A stretch of DNA of 6,731 bases from Alphaproteobacteria bacterium. Its GTDB lineage: Bacteria; Pseudomonadota; Alphaproteobacteria; Micavibrionales; Micavibrionaceae. The position numbers and the translations under genes are program-made. The stretch spans positions 1 to 6,731 of the forward strand of contig DAOWDF010000014.1 of NCBI GenBank assembly GCA_030639165.1, in the 5' to 3' direction. Below the pieces are notes generated by a model that saw only the letters and a list, made by a program, of their open reading frames with translations, was not told the DNA's origin and made no database searches. Below are positions 5,197 to 6,731 of this stretch, piece after piece. Positions within the stretch are counted from its first letter, which is position 1. The number at the start of each line of letters is the position of its first letter.

Positions 5197-6731
5197 ATGA
5201 AGCACATGTCTAACATGCCAAGGTATTTAATCATAGATAATATTGCAGTGCAGCTTAGGGAAATATTCCTTCGTCAGCGTGAAAATTATTATCTGTGGCT
5301 TCCTGTGTTTTTTGCCAGTGGTATCGGGCTGTATTTTTCTATTAATTTTGAGCCACCGTTGATTTTGTTAGTAATGGTTTGGGGGCTGTTTCTTGCGGTT
5401 TATATATTGCTGCGCTCTTTTAAAAATAACGGAGTAGCTGGGCATGCGCTTGTTTTTATATTTTTTGTGCTTTTGCTAGCTATATCGGGGTTATTAAATG
5501 CTAAAATTAGAACTGAGCTTATAGATACTCCGGTAATAGAGAAAAAAATTGGCCCTGTTGATATAGTTGGCAGTATTATTGCTATTGAGAAGATGGAGGA
5601 GGGTGATGGTAGTAGAGTAACACTATCTAATCTTGTGATTGAGGGTTTGGATAAGCCTAAAACCCCACGTAAAATCCGATTGCGAGCGCGTGCAGATGAT
5701 GGGCTTAAAATTGGACAGCGCGTTAAAGCACTAGCATTATTAAATCCGCCATCACCACCATTAATGCCTGATGCATTTGATTTTCGTCGGTATCTTTATT
5801 TTAAGGGTATTGGCGCGGTAGGTTTTATCTATAATGCGCCCGAAATTATAATTCCTGCTGGTTCATCTTGGTCTGGTGTAGAAGCTTTGCGGCAGATAAT
5901 TGCAAATAAAATTATAGCTCAATTAACTCCGCAGCAAGCTGGCGTAGCGTTAGCTCTGATGGTTGGACATAAGAATGCATTGTCTGATGATGATCGTCAG
6001 GTAGTGCGAGATGCAGGTCTAGCGCATATGCTTGCCATATCTGGCTTGCATGTTGGTTTAGTATCTGGGGCATTATTTTTTCTATTGCGCCTTATTTTGG
6101 TGGCTATTCCAAGTTTGGCATTACGCTATCCAATTAAGAAGATAGCGGCGGTATTTGCTCTGATGGGAGCAGTATTTTATATGCTGCTGGCTGGCTCAAC
6201 CGTGCCGACGCAACGTGCAGTACTTATGATTGCAATTGTGTTTTTGGCGATAATAATTGATCGATCGCCAATATCCTTGCGGCTTGTGGCATTTGCCGCC
6301 TTTGTCATTTTAATTATAGCGCCAGAGAGCCTTGTATCTGCAAGCTTTCACATGTCATTTGCGGCAGTGACCTGCCTAATTTATTTCTATGATGTGACGC
6401 GTAAGTACTGGATTAAGTTTAATCATAAGGCTGGCCTTCACCGTAGAGTCTTGTTGTATTTCATAGGTGTTTGTATGACTACGGTGATTGCTAGCATTGC
6501 TACTGCGCCGTTCTCTCTCTATCATTTCGGGCAGGTCTCGTATATGGGGTCTATTGCAAATTTTGTGGCTGTGCCACTACTAGCCTTTGTGGTGATGCCC
6601 TTTGCTTTGCTCAGCCTTATATTAATGCCATTTGGGCTAGATTATTTTCCGTTGCAAGTTGTTGGGATTGGGATTGACTATATACTTGATATTTCATATT
6701 GGGCAGCTAGTTTGCCGAATGCGATTGTTAG
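5197..6731 (+). CDS. comEC: ComEC/Rec2-family competence protein, DNA-uptake channel (3' truncated by window edge)
   Basis: An open frame runs from an ATG at 5197 to the window edge, giving 511 codons with no stop. ComEC proteins are polytopic inner-membrane channels that carry single-stranded DNA into the cytoplasm during transformation. Three hydrophobic segments (residues about 33-49, 53-72 and 83-100) precede a soluble region (about 105-240) that fits the DUF4131 OB-fold, including GSIIAIEKMEEGDGSRVTLS near 125-144. The Competence domain follows, with the hallmark HMLAISGLHVGL (277-288) and LLAGSTVPTQRA (330-341), then many transmembrane helices. SFHMSF stands where SFQMSF is common. Any C-terminal metallo-beta-lactamase-like domain lies beyond the window. 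Start choice is open: in-frame ATGs occur at 5197, 5206 and 5215, none with a strong ribosome binding site (only GAAG at 5199-5202, 12 bases before the third). In-frame stops at 5164 and 5170 bar anything longer. Its presence does not prove natural competence, because comEC is often kept in species not known to transform. Confidence 0.92.
   Translation, partial: MKHMSNMPRYLIIDNIAVQLREIFLRQRENYYLWLPVFFASGIGLYFSINFEPPLILLVMVWGLFLAVYILLRSFKNNGVAGHALVFIFFVLLLAISGLLNAKIRTELIDTPVIEKKIGPVDIVGSIIAIEKMEEGDGSRVTLSNLVIEGLDKPKTPRKIRLRARADDGLKIGQRVKALALLNPPSPPLMPDAFDFRRYLYFKGIGAVGFIYNAPEIIIPAGSSWSGVEALRQIIANKIIAQLTPQQAGVALALMVGHKNALSDDDRQVVRDAGLAHMLAISGLHVGLVSGALFFLLRLILVAIPSLALRYPIKKIAAVFALMGAVFYMLLAGSTVPTQRAVLMIAIVFLAIIIDRSPISLRLVAFAAFVILIIAPESLVSASFHMSFAAVTCLIYFYDVTRKYWIKFNHKAGLHRRVLLYFIGVCMTTVIASIATAPFSLYHFGQVSYMGSIANFVAVPLLAFVVMPFALLSLILMPFGLDYFPLQVVGIGIDYILDISYWAASLPNAIV

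Noticed and set aside
1..6731. Mobile element, CRISPR array, tRNA/rRNA gene, toxin-antitoxin or defence system
   Set aside because: No transposase or integrase motifs, regularly spaced repeats, cloverleaf-like stretches or unexplained gene-sized regions were seen; conserved core genes cover nearly the whole window.

Overview
This window looks like ordinary chromosomal core-genome DNA from an AT-rich alphaproteobacterium. I base that on four things: the protein sequences, the use of LpxI (rather than LpxH) for the lipid A pyrophosphatase step, the gene order lpxA-lpxI-lpxB / gltA / gltX / comEC (which I recall as a conserved arrangement in many alphaproteobacteria), and a GluRS that looks alphaproteobacterial. 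I cannot name the genus.

Layout, left to right. Positions 2-214 (+) hold the C-terminal end of LpxA. LpxI follows at 193-1032 (+), overlapping it by 22 bases, and LpxB at 1051-2304 (+) after an 18-base gap with a good ribosome binding site. These three form the distal end of a lipid A operon whose upstream part (typically lpxD and fabZ) lies outside the window. LpxB runs tail-to-tail, with only 5 bases between, into citrate synthase gltA (2310-3620, -; GTG start). GltA is preceded by glutamyl-tRNA synthetase gltX (3672-5075, -), so gltX-gltA is a leftward unit. A near-consensus sigma70-type promoter overlaps the 3' end of gltX and should give gltA its own transcription. A 121-base AT-rich divergent region (5076-5196) separates gltX from a rightward ComEC/Rec2-family gene. 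That gene stays open from its start to the right edge of the window.

How the genes work together: LpxA carries out the first acylation of UDP-GlcNAc. LpxI later cleaves UDP-2,3-diacylglucosamine to lipid X and UMP. LpxB joins lipid X to another UDP-diacylglucosamine to make the lipid A disaccharide. GltA (TCA cycle entry), GltX (glutamate charging of tRNA) and ComEC (inner-membrane DNA channel for uptake) are functionally unrelated neighbours held together by conserved gene order.

I looked for a novel system and did not find one. There are no mobile elements, CRISPR arrays, tRNA or rRNA genes, toxin-antitoxin pairs or unexplained ORFs. Coding density is very high and the only gap above 100 bases is the gltX/comEC divergent region. 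The points worth a second look are small: the internal gltA promoter, hairpins near the lpxB/gltA convergence, a non-canonical LpxB tail, an inverted repeat upstream of comEC, and an incomplete zinc site in GltX.
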